Assembly (NCBI GenBank): GCA_001051155.2
Contig: JYIP02000002.1
Coordinates: forward strand, 2,425,583 to 2,489,582
Length of the DNA: 64,000 nucleotides
Direction: 5' to 3'
From: Chrysoporthe austroafricana
Lineage: Eukaryota; Ascomycota; Sordariomycetes; Diaporthales; Cryphonectriaceae
The translations under genes were made by a program, and so were the position numbers. Positions 11,490 to 22,838 of this stretch are shown piece by piece; within the stretch, counting starts at the first letter, position 1; every line of letters begins with the position of its first letter. The notes beneath the pieces are model-generated. The model saw nothing but the letters and a program-made list of their open reading frames with translations. It was not told the origin of the DNA and did no database searches.

Positions 11490-12277
11490 ATGTTTTCTCA
11501 CCTCGCAACTTTCATGGCCTTGGTTGCCGGAAGCCAGGCACTCGGCCCCCGCGGTACTTCTAGCGGCTCTGGCACAGAGAGCATGACTCCTCACGATGCG
11601 TACTCCTCATCCATCGGTGTTCTGGGGTGCAAGGTCAATGTCGACCGCATAGCATATTGGCCCATGGCACCCGACTGCAACAGCATGTGCATAAAGCTTA
11701 CGGGCAACAACGGCAAGACACTTAATGTCCTCCACGTCGACCAGTCCGGAGGCGCCTATGATATCTCCTACGATGCCTGGAGCCAGCTCAACTGTGGTGT
11801 GCCTGCAACAGATGGAACGTGCCAGGGCGGTGGTGTCTCAATGCAATGTACGTAGAAGCCCAGATTCGAACCCCCCCCCCCCCCGGGAAACAACAACAAC
11901 TCCGGCGAGCCTTCTTTTTCCAGTCTTTTCGTGGTGTTTCATGAGGAAGACATGCTAACTTTAAGAATCGGTCAGACGAATGGGTCGACAACTCAGAGTG
12001 CAGTGATCTCCTGACGGACGGCAAGCTCCCCTTCGCCGCTGCGAACAGCATGAACTTCATCTCGTCCTGCGCCTCCGGCACTTGGGTGGGCGATAACTAT
12101 GAGCTCTACAACATCGCCAACCCCACCTGCACATACGGCTATGATGAAAAGTGCACCCTCGACTCGGGGGCAAACCAGCCAACATGCCCTCACCAGCTCG
12201 GAGCGCAGCCCGCTCTGACCTCAGCCCCGGTATACAATATCCAGTATCCTTCCGGCCAGAAGCAACTCGCAACCTAG
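11490..12277 (+). CDS. Secreted Cys-rich protein with double-psi beta-barrel-like core
   Basis: Two exons, 11490-11847 and 11976-12277, give 219 aa. The donor is GTACGT and the acceptor GGTCAG; the intron carries a run of about 14 C. The N-terminus MFSHLATFMALVAGSQALG is a signal peptide. The core has the pattern GCKVNVDRIAYWP, CNSMCIKL, LHVDQSGGAYDISYDAW, which I associate with fungal secreted proteins of the barwin/DPBB type related to expansin-like and RlpA-like folds, with paired Cys. Exon 2 adds four more Cys and SCASGTW and ends in PSGQKQLAT. The likely site of action is the cell wall or host apoplast, but no enzymatic activity can be assigned. The upstream in-frame extension to 11007 is non-coding in character. 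Confidence 0.7.
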
Positions 12278-13248
12278 GCGGATGCAGAGCACAGCATCGG
12301 GCATCGCCTTGGTCGGATGCTAGCCTTATCCTGTACCAACAATGTCTTTCTTTAACGATACGGCAAAGGAGTTGAGGCTTCATAGGGTGTAGATGGCGCA
12401 TTTGGAGTTAGAATTATTTGTTTTCGTGCTTTCTTTTTGTCAAGCGAGTCCGTGTGGCGGGAGACAAGGTAAGATTTAGAAGGTTTTGTGTGGATGTGGT
12501 CAAATTTCATTTCATTGAAAGAGCCTAGAGTCTCAGAATCTATGGCACTTGAATTCTCAGAATTAAAAAGACTTTTTTTCATCACAGACTTCAGCATATG
12601 ACTCTTGTTCCGAATGTCTCTGGAGAAACACATAAATCGCAGATGGTTGGCTGCCGCAATTAACATGACCAGTGAATTGACTTGAGACGCTCTCCGGTAA
12701 TTCATACCGTCTCTTTTTTAACTATATTGAAAATGAGTCTTCATGTTCATGCCCGTACGGTCACCTCTTTCTAGCTACCAAGCGGCCATACCTGAGTTCA
12801 TTGGACAGACAAAATACTTCGTACAAGATAACTGAGTGAGGCACACAGGGATCGTTCTTCAACGGAGCGGAGTGTTCTAAATACTTTTTACTGCTAAATA
12901 ATTCAGGGACTGGTCAGTCTTGAAATGTGAGGGAAAAATTCGTCCAATCCCACGTGCGGAAGTATTCACAGGGCTTCTCCCCCTTCAATGAATTTCTACG
13001 TGGTAGCTAAAGAGAGTAGTTGAGAAGGAAGGCGTGCTATTACAATTGCCCCTTCAGGAAATCTTGGCGTAATGTAGTGGGTGGTGGAAGGCGGGCAAGG
13101 TGGTCCCAGAGGGGTCTCGTGGGGTCTTCCCCCTGGAATAGCGCGAAAGCTTCTGAAAATGGAGAATTCTACTGTCTTCGCATATAAATAAGCTATACCA
13201 AGCTGTCAACCTTACAACCAATACTATCGCCATCGCCACCGATAATGC
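12278..13248. other. Intergenic, no supported gene
   Basis: About 1 kb of AT-rich sequence downstream of the secreted-protein gene and before the LTR pair. Only short ORFs without protein-like character are present. Confidence 0.45.
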
Positions 13249-13545
13249 TGTTACACGGACACCTAAGGGTGCCCTAAGGAAGAAAGGACATTAAGGCATT
13301 GCGAGTTACGCGCCGTTGGGCATGAAGACCCGCCCAACGGCAGGAAGAAAGGTACCCAACTGCATGAGGAAGGAGGCTGTGCAATAGATGCCTGAGGCAG
13401 ATGTCGGGAACCAAGGTTTATAAGTACGGCGGAAATACGCTCGTCGGACCAAGGATGGACCTGGTTCTTCAGCACTCCTTAGATCACCTTAACAGTTATC
13501 GTTGAATTGAGACCCCTCCAAGCCCAGAAACCTGCCCTTGTAACA
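13249..13545 (+). repeat. Solo-LTR-like arm (left), inverted copy of the right arm
   Basis: This 297-bp arm starts TGTTACACGGACACC and ends CTTGTAACA, so it has TG...CA ends with a short terminal inverted repeat, the hallmark of an LTR. It matches the right arm at 13779-14079 in opposite orientation over its whole length with scattered substitutions. Shared blocks include the AAGGCATTGCGAGTTACGCG region and the CAACGG...CCGTTGG region. The bases on either side (AATGC and TGCTA) do not form a clean target duplication. Confidence 0.7.
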
Positions 13546-13673
13546 TGCTATCGTCAGACAGCTAGGCTTCAATAACCCTATTGCTCGTTACGAATACATC
13601 TATCGCCTCCTGGACCGTCCTCCGCTCCGTTGATTATGTGTCCGCTCATTTGCCCGGCCAACAATTGAGTGAA

Positions 13674-13758
13674 TAAACAGCCGCACCCTACGAGGCCGGC
13701 AATTAAATGTGTAAAACAGCTGCACCCTACGAGGAGTAAACAGCCACGCCCTACAAGG
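13674..13758 (+). repeat. Three spaced copies of a 21-bp motif
   Basis: A motif AAACAGCyGCACCCTACGAGG occurs at 13674, 13714 and 13738; the last copy is slightly changed. All three lie in the 230-bp spacer between the two inverted LTR arms. Confidence 0.7.
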
Positions 13759-13778
13759 CTGCATCTAATTACCGGCAT

Positions 13779-14079
13779 TGTTACAAGGGCAGAGTTCTGG
13801 GCTTGGAAGGGGTCTTCATTTATTGATAACTGTTAAGGTGGTCTAAGGAGTGCTTGAGGAACCAGGTCCTTCCTTGGTCCGACGGGCTCGTTCCCGCCGT
13901 ACTTATAGACCTTGGTTCCCGATGCCTGCCTCAGGCATCCATTGCACAGCCTCCTTCTTTATGCAGGTTGGATATCTCTCTTCCTGCTGTTGGGCGGGTC
14001 TTCATGCCCAACGGCGCGTAACTCGCAATGCCTTAATATCCTTTCGTCCGAGAGGGCACCCCTGGGTGTCCGTGTAACA
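13779..14079 (-). repeat. Solo LTR (right arm) with GGCAT target duplication
   Basis: This 301-bp arm runs from TGTTACAAGG to CCGTGTAACA and is flanked on both sides by GGCAT (13774-13778 and 14080-14084). That is a perfect 5-bp target-site duplication, as expected for a retrotransposon insertion later reduced to a solo LTR. It is the reverse complement of the left arm. Confidence 0.8.
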
Positions 14080-14084
14080 GGCAT

Positions 14085-14751
14085 CCTCTCACGCCGCCAC
14101 CTTGTCGATCTCCCAGCCCCTCCCGGCTGGCAACTGAATGTGCGGATCCGGACTATTCTATACGGGAGCTGAATAGAAATTGATAGATGCACATGTACAC
14201 TTTGGTTTACGTTACATGGTCCAAGGCAGCATGAGAGGTAATTACCGTTGTACCTTGAAGACCACAGAATCCATAATGCATAACGCTCCCCGTGATTCTA
14301 TACGGCATACTCTAGTCAGCTTAAGAATTCCACAGCTGTGGTGCCGAGGATATTAGGGCTTGGCATGCCGCATGCCCCAAAGGTTGCAATGTGGGAGGGT
14401 CTGGATGCGAATATAGTATGGATAGAGACATATCACTGTCTTTCCTGTGATACACAAGAAGCGATCCTTCATTCCTACGGGTGCATGTTTTTACGGCTTT
14501 GTAAGGAGGCTTGGTAATCGAAATTTTGTCAGCGTCCGCTTATGCATGCTTTAGAAGGGAAGGCCGCCTTGTCCACCATACTTGGGAACATATCCCCACT
14601 TGCACATCCCTAGCTGCTCCAAGTCGTGACCTCATATAAGGACCGACAACGTACATTGCCCAGGAGACGAGGGTATCTACTAGCAGATCATCCGCAATTC
14701 GAACATCAGGCTCCTAGGTCTGCGACCAATACTCCTAACTCTTTGACCAAC
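14085..14751. other. Intergenic, promoter side of the MDR gene
   Basis: I see no gene or repeat here. It should contain the promoter of the downstream oxidoreductase gene. Confidence 0.4.
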
Positions 14752-15899
14752 ATGGCGAAAATGAGGGCTCTCGTTACAGAAGGAAAAGGCAAGGTCTCGG
14801 TGCAGGAGGTTGATGTCCCCAAGCCGGCAGAAGGCGAGATCCTCGTTAAGGTCAGCTATGTGGCTCAAAACCCGACAGACTGGTAGGCGGGATCACCCAT
14901 TCTCCCTTTTGATCAGCTGGCACAGGTACGGATGCTAATCTTTGAAAAAGGAAGTCCGTCGGCTTCGCAGGCCCCGGCATGATCGTGGGCTGCGACTTCG
15001 CCGGCACCTTGGCGGAGCCCAATGGCTCGTCCTGGAAGGAAGGGCAGCGCGTCGCGGGCTTCGTCCAGGGCACCAGCGAGAATGGGCTCGGCGAGAAGCC
15101 CCTCCGCGGCGTGTTCGCCGAGTACTGCGTCGTCGAGAGCAGCCTGGTCTACAGCGTCCCCGATGACATCACCGACCAGCAGGCTGCCGTGATCCCGCTC
15201 GCGTTCGCGACGGCCGTGCAGGCCATGTTTCAGCGCCTGGCCCTGCCGGAGCCCAGCAAGCCCGCGAAGTCTCCCATCCCGCTGCTCGTCAGCGGCGGTA
15301 CAACCTCGGTGGGTAAGTACGCCATCCAGCTGGGCAAGCTGGCGGGCCTTATCGTCATTGCTACCGGATCAAAGCGCAACCACGAGCTACTCAAGTCCCT
15401 CGGCGCGGACGCGGTGGTTGACTACAGTGACAAGGACTGGCCGGAGCAGGTCCGCAAGGTCACCCATGACGGGCTGGAGCATGCGATCGACTGCATCGCA
15501 GAGAACGGCACATATGAGGCCTGCGCGGCCGCGATGTCGCCCACCAAGGGCGGACATGTGGTAGGACTGCTTCCACCGGGAGAGACCCGCGACAAGGTCG
15601 CGAAGACCCACGGCAAGGTGAAGCTAGAAAGCACGATCGTGTACACCGTGTTCGAGCGCCCGCTCAACTACGGAGCCATGGACAACTGTGGGCCGGCGTC
15701 GCCGCAGGATAAGGCGTTCTGGGAGAAGTACCTGAGCTTGCTCCCCGAGCTGCTGAGCAGTGGGAAGATCAAGCCGAACCGCATCCGCGAGGTGGGTGGG
15801 CTAGAAGATATCATAACAGGCTTCGAGCAACAGAAGGAGGGTAAGGTCAGTGCTGAGAAGCTGGTGTACAAGATTGGAGGTGCCTCGGGCAAGCTGTGA
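14752..15899 (+). CDS. Zinc-less MDR oxidoreductase (ToxD/trans-enoyl-reductase-like)
   Basis: Two exons, 14752-14882 and 14951-15899, joined through a phase-2 intron (GTAGGC...AAAAAG) that splits a Trp codon, give 359 aa. The N-terminal GroES-like domain has QNPTDWKS and the VGCDFAGT strand. The Rossmann domain has LVSGGTTSVGKYAIQLGKLAG for NADPH, and GSKRN at the adenosine 2'-phosphate position. Catalytic and structural zinc ligands are absent, as in the ToxD/LovC-like subgroup of medium-chain reductases, which reduce enoyl or quinone substrates with NADPH. The start is the first ATG in good context (ACCAACATGG). No polyketide synthase lies nearby, so a stand-alone role is as likely as a pathway role. 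The frame is intact. Confidence 0.9.
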
Positions 15900-16531
15900 T
15901 CAATCCGGCGTGGAGGGCAAGACTGCCCATTGTAAGAGCACTAAAAAAAAAAGAAGCGCGGTACACGAAGATTCACGACAGCTACCTCTTTGACGCGTGC
16001 GCCATTGCCTTTGGACTCGATCTAGATCTTGAACACTAGGAGACTAGCAGGACTACAACATAGGCCCAGTACTCACACTAATGTAACTGCATGTTGCTGC
16101 AATGTTGAACGACAATATATCAGGTTCATCTACTCAGTATGCGAAAGTCTGTCATGTTGTTTACAATGACCACGGGCAATTCCGCATGTATGACGTTTCG
16201 ATGGTCCCACTTTGACCAATGGCGGCGGGTATTCACGCTGCTGAGTCACCACTGCACCACCTAGAGCTTACCCCGCTGTGGGCCTAAGTCTGGGGTGGGG
16301 CGCTAGGGCATGGCACTTGGAGGGGTGCTGAAGGCTGCAACTACTTCCGTCGAGTAGCCAGCCAGCCAGTGGTGGACGAATAGATTACCACCACTACACC
16401 ATACGCACACCACTACCACCACGCCACGCTAGGTTTCTGCCTAACATCTCTTCACCCGGACACCTCATCCACATTTTCAGAAGGCAATACTCATGCTGCT
16501 CTCAGTCATCTGTTCCTGACCACCGAGCACC
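15900..16531. other. Intergenic
   Basis: About 0.6 kb between two plus-strand genes. It contains a CCAGCCAGCCAG run and CACCAC-rich sequence near 16360-16430 before the next start. I see no gene. Confidence 0.45.
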
Positions 16532-17424
16532 ATGGCTTCACGGGGAGTCTCCGTCCTCAAGTTTGTCGGCACCGTCTCGCTCGGCCTGCTGACGGTAAGT
16601 CCAGCCAGTCCCCCTGATAAGGCAGCCTGAAGACACCCCCCTCACTGCGTGCTACTGGGCTGGGGTAAGGTTGTCGCGAAGCGCGTGGCTGCATCTACTC
16701 GACAGCCTGCCGAGCCCGACAATGTCGGAGACCCACAGCACTTGTGCGCTTCATTTCATTATATTGAGCCTCGAGGATGCTAACATCACATGCCTGGCAG
16801 GGCCTGTCCTACTCTCTCTCGACCCTCACCGTGCCCACCCTCCTCGACCTGCCCTCCGCATCCAGCGCCTCGCGCGCCTTCAAGACCCTCACCACCACCG
16901 CCCGAGCTCACCTGCGCACCCTCGCCGCTGTGTCCGGCACCTCCTTCTTCCTCGCCTTCGTCTTGTCCCCTCGAGCGTTCCGCCACCCCTACCTGCTCTA
17001 CACCTCGGTGCTGGTTCTCTCCTCGCGGCTCGCCCTGCCCGATGCCATCGTACCATTCCTGGTCAACCTCCCTCAGCACAGCTCGTCCGGCCCCTCCTCT
17101 GCGCCCCCAAGACAGTCCCGCAAGGACCGCTCTGCCGCCCGCCGTATGGAGATGAGCTATGACATGGTCGGCTCCGACGTCCACAGCGAGGCGACCCTGG
17201 ACTCGGCGAGCGATAGGAGCATCGAGGACGATAGCGTCGTGACGCCCACGTCCGATAATGTCAATGGCGAGGAGGTCCGCTGCGAGGTCGAGTACTTCCT
17301 TAAGAAGCAAGTCGTCTCCACTGCTGTGGCCGGTCTTGGCTTCGTGATGGCTATCGTCGGCATCTGGGGCGATGGCGCCGTCAGCTACGTTTCCGAGGCC
17401 TACGTCAATGTCATCGAGATCTGA
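16532..17424 (+). CDS. Atg33-like mitochondrial membrane protein
   Basis: Exon 1 is 16532-16594 (21 codons, phase 0, donor GTAAGT), the intron is 206 nt, and exon 2 is 16801-17424; total 228 aa. The N-terminus VLKFVGTVSLGLLTGLSYSLSTLTVPTLL forms a first membrane segment. Two more hydrophobic segments follow (SGTSFFLAFVLS and the YLLYTSVLVL region), then a polar acidic insert of about 90 residues and a C-terminal membrane segment (TAVAGLGFVMAIVGIWG). This layout and the opening MASRGVSVLKFVGTVSLGLLTG match my recollection of fungal proteins annotated as Atg33, a mitophagy factor in yeast mitochondrial outer membrane. The function in moulds is inferred. The frame is intact. Confidence 0.7.
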
Positions 17425-18373
17425 GGGGCACTGCTCCATGAGTCGATGCGTGGTAGAATACTAGTGGGATATGCGACGCGGTTGTTTTGTCGTCGTCGTT
17501 GTGTGAACTATGGGCCTTCGATCTTGCGCGTACAAGTTGAGATAAGGCATGGGATGAAGATCCAAGTTGTCAGAAAGCGAGGATGCTCAAGACGAGGCTT
17601 AGGGCCGGATCATTCTCCTCCTCTCCTCTCCGTCCAGCCACAACGAAAATTCGTTTCACAAAATAAATGGCATTGAGTTGATGACGTGGGCATCTGTCCG
17701 CATCTGCTTAGTATTGTGACGCCCTCTCTCTCTCTCTCTCTCTGCTATATTGCCTGGTCCACCCTCTCCGCCTCTCTGCGAGATGCTTGACCTATGACGG
17801 CCAACCTACCTTGATCCACAGTCCGGGGTAACATGGGGTTGCAATCTAAGTTGCAAACCGACCGAGTCGCCTAATAATGGGTAAGCTTAGTCGGATCCAC
17901 TCTACGTCCGGATCTGAGCCGGCTAGACAAGCGAAAGGCTTGAAGAGCGGCATTCGAGATATCACGGCCGGAGTGAGGAGAACAAAGCACTGGGACATTG
18001 AGAATGCTAGAAGCAGATATAGGCCGCAGTCTCATTGCATATTCACAGATGTGAAACTGCCGTCATCGCGGACGAACCATTTGATTATGACTTACCAGAC
18101 CAGAGAATCGACCTGGGTATGAACTCAGCGGGTCCTGGATAGGATCTACAATGCTCTAGACCCTATCTACGCCGTAGAGAGTGACGTTGACGCTTAAATG
18201 GCTGAGACACGACTGATCGTAAAGCTCGAAATCAGTAAAGGACAGCGCAGACAGAGCGAATTCGGAGGCCTCGTAAACGAAGGAGCCTTTAACGGATCCG
18301 AAGCCTGGAGACAAGGCGATAACCTAAGACGTGAAGAACAGACCCATGAATAGGTCACGTATGACGCGCTGGC
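17425..18373. other. Intergenic with a CT microsatellite
   Basis: Between convergent genes. A (CT)n microsatellite occupies about 17723-17743. No other feature is supported. Confidence 0.5.
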
Positions 18374-19673
18374 TCAAGCTTCCAAGAGCCCGGCCATCGT
18401 CGTAAGAATGTCATCAGCCTTGTGGATGACTGCACTAATGTGTGCCTTCTCCTCGTCCACCCTCAAGTCTATCGCCGGCACCGACTCCGCTGCCTTCTTC
18501 ACCATCGCCACGGGAACATTGATATCCCTGCCACCGTGCCAGACCACAACCGGCGTCTTTCCCTCCTCCCCCTTCCTCCCGATCTGCAGTTCCTCCAGCG
18601 TAAAGCCCCAGTCGCTTCCGTACAGCGCCGCATCCTATCGCGCATTGAGAGTCAGTATTATCTTATTCGGGCACAAAATCCTTCTGTCAGGCACAGTGAA
18701 AGGTTGAGGAACCAAATTTCGAGGCTTCTCTCTCTCTTCCAAAGGACAATACGGGTGTATTTCGTGAAGCGCGAACTTCGAACTCCATTGTTCAAGTTCG
18801 CGTCCAGACGAAACAGTCGAAGACAAAGGACGTCCTCTCCGAATTAGGGAAACGCAGTCTGGAAGGGGGAGAAAGATGTGCTACAAGGGGGAAATATGGA
18901 CTCCCGAAGCTCACCATCGCGGCCCCCTTCGCTCCGTCCGGCGTCGCCATCGCGCCCCGCAGACTGTTGATGATCGCCGTGCGGATGCCAGCCTCATCCT
19001 TCTCCATCGCGACACGGTCTGCCTCCGGCCAGCTCTCGTACATCTTGACCGTCATGTCCTCGAGCTCCTTCATGCTCTTGGTCCGCGCGGTCCTACCCAG
19101 CACCACGTCGAAGATCTTGGCCATCATCCACTTCGGCAGGTACGGCCCCGCGAAACTCAGGAGGAACCGGTTTGTGAGCATCATGCCCGCCGTGCCAAAG
19201 GAAAGAGGCAATAGGCCGCTCAAGATGCCGACGCCGGCAAGGCGGTCGCGGGGGATGACGTACGCTGTGTCTGAGTCCTTGGACGAGCTCTGTCCATCCG
19301 TGTCCGAATTACGCTGCCTTTTGGCCGCGATGCAGGCAAAGGCGTACGGAGCACCCCCGCTCAGGCCGAGGATGGCGAAGCGCCGAACGTGGAGGTGGTC
19401 GGCGAGGGAGAGGACGTCAGCCGCGAAGGAGGTGAGTGTGCGTTTCGGGTCGTGCGTTGACCCGGAGTAGCCTGGCCGCGTCGGCGCAACGATGCGCAGG
19501 CCGTGGGCCTTGGCCGGGGCAGAGAAGGGCTCGGTCTCAAAGTGGGAGCCTGGAAAGCCGTGGAAGTACAGGAGAGTGGGCGCGTCAGGGCTGTCGTGAC
19601 CGTAGACGCCATAGGCCAGGGTGCGGCCGTCCGGGAGAGTGTGGTGCCTGGTTGTCTCAGTCGGGAGAGCCAT
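18374..19673 (-). CDS. Alpha/beta hydrolase
   Basis: Two exons (18915-19673 and 18374-18634 on the minus strand) joined by a GTGAGC...ATAG intron in phase 0 give 339 aa. The start at 19673 (MALPTET) begins just before the first beta strand; the frame is open upstream without homology. Oxyanion-hole motif YFHGFPGS is near residue 38, and the nucleophile elbow GLSGGAP has Ser105. The last exon supplies the strand VVVWHGGRDINVP with the acidic residue and KAHISAV with the catalytic His, so exon 2 is needed for a working triad. The family acts on small esters, epoxides or lactones; the substrate is unknown. A soluble cytosolic location is likely because no signal peptide is visible. Confidence 0.85.
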
Positions 19674-22109
19674 GTTTCGGGATCGTCGAGAACCCGCCTC
19701 ACCATGTGAGTGTGCAAGCTGGTCTACCTCGTTATAGGGGAATGAAGTCTTTCGTGGTCTGCAATAGTCCGAAACTGGTGCCATGCACAGCTAAACATGT
19801 CCGGCGGGGCTGAAAGAGCCTAGGGAGGCTCCATAATCCTGCAGGATCCGATCTAGCCTTGGAAGGATCCTCGAGCGTATCTTGAGCCAAGAGCTGGCAG
19901 GGCGGTGTAGCAAATCTTCCAGGACTGTTGGTCTCGAGCAGCGAAACATAATGGCCCTAGCAATCCTTCCAGACGCCAGCTCTGATGATGTATAGTATTT
20001 CAACAATATACCTTGATGCGCGAGACACCTTACTGGTGACCTGTACCTTTTCAAGAGTCCAATCGACCTCGGCAGGAAGCTGGAATAAAAAGCGTATTAT
20101 TCATCAAGACGTTCAGATTTCCAGAACTAGTTTCCAATATGCCCATCCTCCATCTGTAGCACAACACTCGCATCGGATTCCCCGCCTGAGCTAAGACTCC
20201 TCTTCCATATCGGGACTGGGATTATGAGATACGTCGGTGTGAGCCATAGGGGTGGCATCATGGCTCCAGTGGACGAGGTAGCAGGGTAACTCATGGTAAT
20301 CAAGTAGAGGCAGGACAGCTATTCAGCAGCCGCAGAGTTCAAGACTGTGCTTATGATAGCCAGACTACAGGGTACTGCTACCCACGTGGGGCCGCCAGGA
20401 TAGACAGAGAGGAGTTCCTCAAGATATTCGTGAACGCCTGGATTGAGGATGAGAATATTGTCAAATTGGCGACAGCAGAATTGTGGTTCGCGGCACCCAA
20501 GGAGATGTTGTGATTGACGCGCCCAAAGGCCCCTTCTCCACCCCTTATATCCTGCCGTCCCTTTTTGTCATTTCCCAGATTTCAGGTACATTCGTGAGGC
20601 CTAGAGGCACACTTTCAGGACATGGAGCAGTAGAGGATTGCTCGTCGTTGTGCTGGCCATGAGGGAAGGGCATCTCCTGGGTGCGACATGTGCACGCAAT
20701 GTGGTCTAGACTCTGAGTACATATAACATGATGGTGACGGAGACGCGATCATATAATTGGCTTTCATGGTAACATGGTGGTTCAGATTGCTCGGAAATTC
20801 TGACTAGGACTCCTGCCATTGACAGGCCAAGGAATCAAATCGTAATATAAGGACTCACTTGAATGTTTAGACCGATAGCATATTCTGGAGATATGAAATC
20901 AAGACACAGCTTGATGCGTGACAGCAATGTTTCTGTGATTTTAAACAACATTTATCGTTACGAGTTGTCTTGATGTTGATTTTTCATCATCTGAAGCCTT
21001 CTCAATATCATTTTGAGAAGTTTTTCTCTCTCAAGTGAGTTGACGACGACTTCGTAAAGTGGCAATCACAGGTGCTTGGTCTGGCGTCGTTTCCCTATTG
21101 AAAACATGTATGATACCTGGAAGCGAAATTGGGGTCTGGGGTCGAACCCAGCTACAACAGTTGGATGGGACTAGAGTTCATAATAAGAAAATATCAGACC
21201 AAAAAAAATGCAGAGTACGGGATTTGCACCCGTGTCTCCTGATGTCCAAAGAAGTGCTTCCTCAATGGGGATCAGACAAGTTAACTACTACTCCAACCCT
21301 GCTGTGTTCAATGAACGCAATATACCATTGCGCCACAGTCAATTTGGAAGCTTGGCCTACTGTGCATTGGAGACCGTTAAGACATCATTGACATTTCTTT
21401 AGAAGCTCCATGATACCTGCTCTGGCGGCTGGCTACTAAGTCCAAAGTGGGGCAGACGAAGCATGACCTTGCTGTCCGCGGGAGCCTGCATCTATCTTCA
21501 ACAGCCCCTGTTTCAGGCTTGCCTGCTATAATTTAGTATTCCTCTGAAGAAGAGAGGTGAGAGCCTATGAAACTTCAAAGTGTTTTCACCAACATACCTA
21601 AGTGGGCTGGAACAATTTAGCTGCAATCAAAAGACTTAGCTTTCTTGCCTGTACTGCCCTGACCACTTTTTATCGTCCAGGCTATACTGAGTCACCACAC
21701 ATCCATCTTAATGCATTCGTCACGACAGTCTTGTCTTGTGATCTGAACTTTTAGCACGGATGGTTCCTAATTAGATAATATTGACCTCAAGCATATGCAA
21801 GTCCTGAGGAAACCTGAATAGTATGGAGTCCGTCTTCAGAAATGCGACAGAGTTTCAGGCTCCGTCTGCGAGCTCAGGGCTTCTTGATGGACGCACATGT
21901 ACGCGTTCCACTGGTACGTTCGAAGCTGAAGTACAGCAAATTTCGGTCACCGCACGCAGTAAGAGAAGGGGTGAAGTTAGTGAAGAGCAGCCCGGTAGTC
22001 TAGCCCCACTTGGCAGCATGCAATAATACAGGATGACGTTAAGTCTTCCCTCAACGCCCGCGCGACTCGCCGACAAGACATCTTAGGCTGACGGACCTCG
22101 CCGTTCATC
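19674..22109. promoter_or_regulatory. Long divergent intergenic region
   Basis: About 2.4 kb between the minus-strand hydrolase and the plus-strand cupin. Apart from the tRNA-like unit at 21209-21302 I see no gene. Further tRNA-like fragments flank that unit (see findings). Confidence 0.45.
21209..21302 (-). tRNA. tRNA-like gene with intron, isotype unresolved
   Basis: Read on the minus strand, the 94 nt fold as a cloverleaf. The acceptor arm is GCAGGGT with ACTCTGC (one G-U) plus discriminator A. The D-arm is GAGT/ACTT. The anticodon stem is TCTGA/TCAGG enclosing 29 nt, which would mean an intron of about 22 nt. A 4-nt variable loop follows, then a perfect T-arm ACGGG-TGCAAAT-CCCGT. A run of eight T follows at once (21201-21208), as for RNA polymerase III termination. 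Position 33 would be C instead of U and the intron position is unclear, so it may be a pseudo-tRNA or a tRNA-derived SINE piece. The anticodon cannot be named with confidence. Confidence 0.4.
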
Positions 22110-22838
22110 ATGATCTCCTTTCTCGCGAGACATCCGCCCAGAACCAGGATATGTCACCTAGACAAGATTATTTTTGACGGTAGTCGTTCCCTGGTCGAGT
22201 TCAAATCGCCCGGCGATCGCTATCTCGTCATCAACAGACTGCCACCAGCCGCCTCTGATGCAGAGAGTCAACGACGGGGGCTCCTCCACAAGGGTGCGAA
22301 TTCCTCGCTCGCCCCGCCCCTGCACCGGCACTTCTGGCAGGCAGAGACCTTTCATGTCATCAGCGGGACAGCCAGGTTTACCCTCGGGAAGAAGAGAGCG
22401 GAGCGGCTGGCTTCCGCGGGCGAGGTTGTCACTATCCCCAGGCGCGAGATCCACACGTTCTGCAATGCAAGCGAGGAGACGGAGCTGGTGGTCGAGTTTG
22501 TCCTGGACCCTGCCTCGAGGGAAACGGATGAAGCTTATTTCCGTGAGTGCTCTGTTGTATAGGTCTCTTCAACTGTTCCTGCCCACTAACTCGCGTGTTT
22601 CGGAGGCAATGTCTGGGGATATCGTGATGATTGCAGGAAGGCCGGCATGCACAGGAGCTTCTTCCAAGCTCTTCTATTCATGCACCGTGCAGGCGTGGTG
22701 ATGGCTCTTCCTGGACCAGACATAGTGTCCGAATACTTGGGGCTAGTCTTAAATTACGTTGGAGGTGTGATGATAGGGAAGATGCTCCTCGGCTACCGAG
22801 ATTCATACCCAGAGTACTATCACGGTCTTGCGTTGTGA
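22110..22838 (+). CDS. Cupin-domain protein
   Basis: Exons 22110-22542 and 22606-22838, with a 63-nt intron (GTGAGT...CGGAG, branch CACTAAC, phase 1), give 221 aa. The cupin barrel has metal-ligand residues of motif 1 in PPLHRHFWQAETF (His72, His74, Glu79) and of motif 2 at His115 in PRREIHTF. The C-terminal exon adds a helical region NVWGYRDDC and a hydrophobic stretch (LGLVLNYVGGVMIG). Such stand-alone cupins are common in fungal secondary-metabolite and stress regions, with oxygenase or isomerase roles. No substrate can be inferred. The gene lies outside the ETP-like block and its frame is intact. Confidence 0.8.

Noticed and set aside
13249..14084. CRISPR-like or satellite array in the LTR spacer
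   Set aside because: Only three unevenly spaced copies in a eukaryotic genome; better seen as part of the repeat element.
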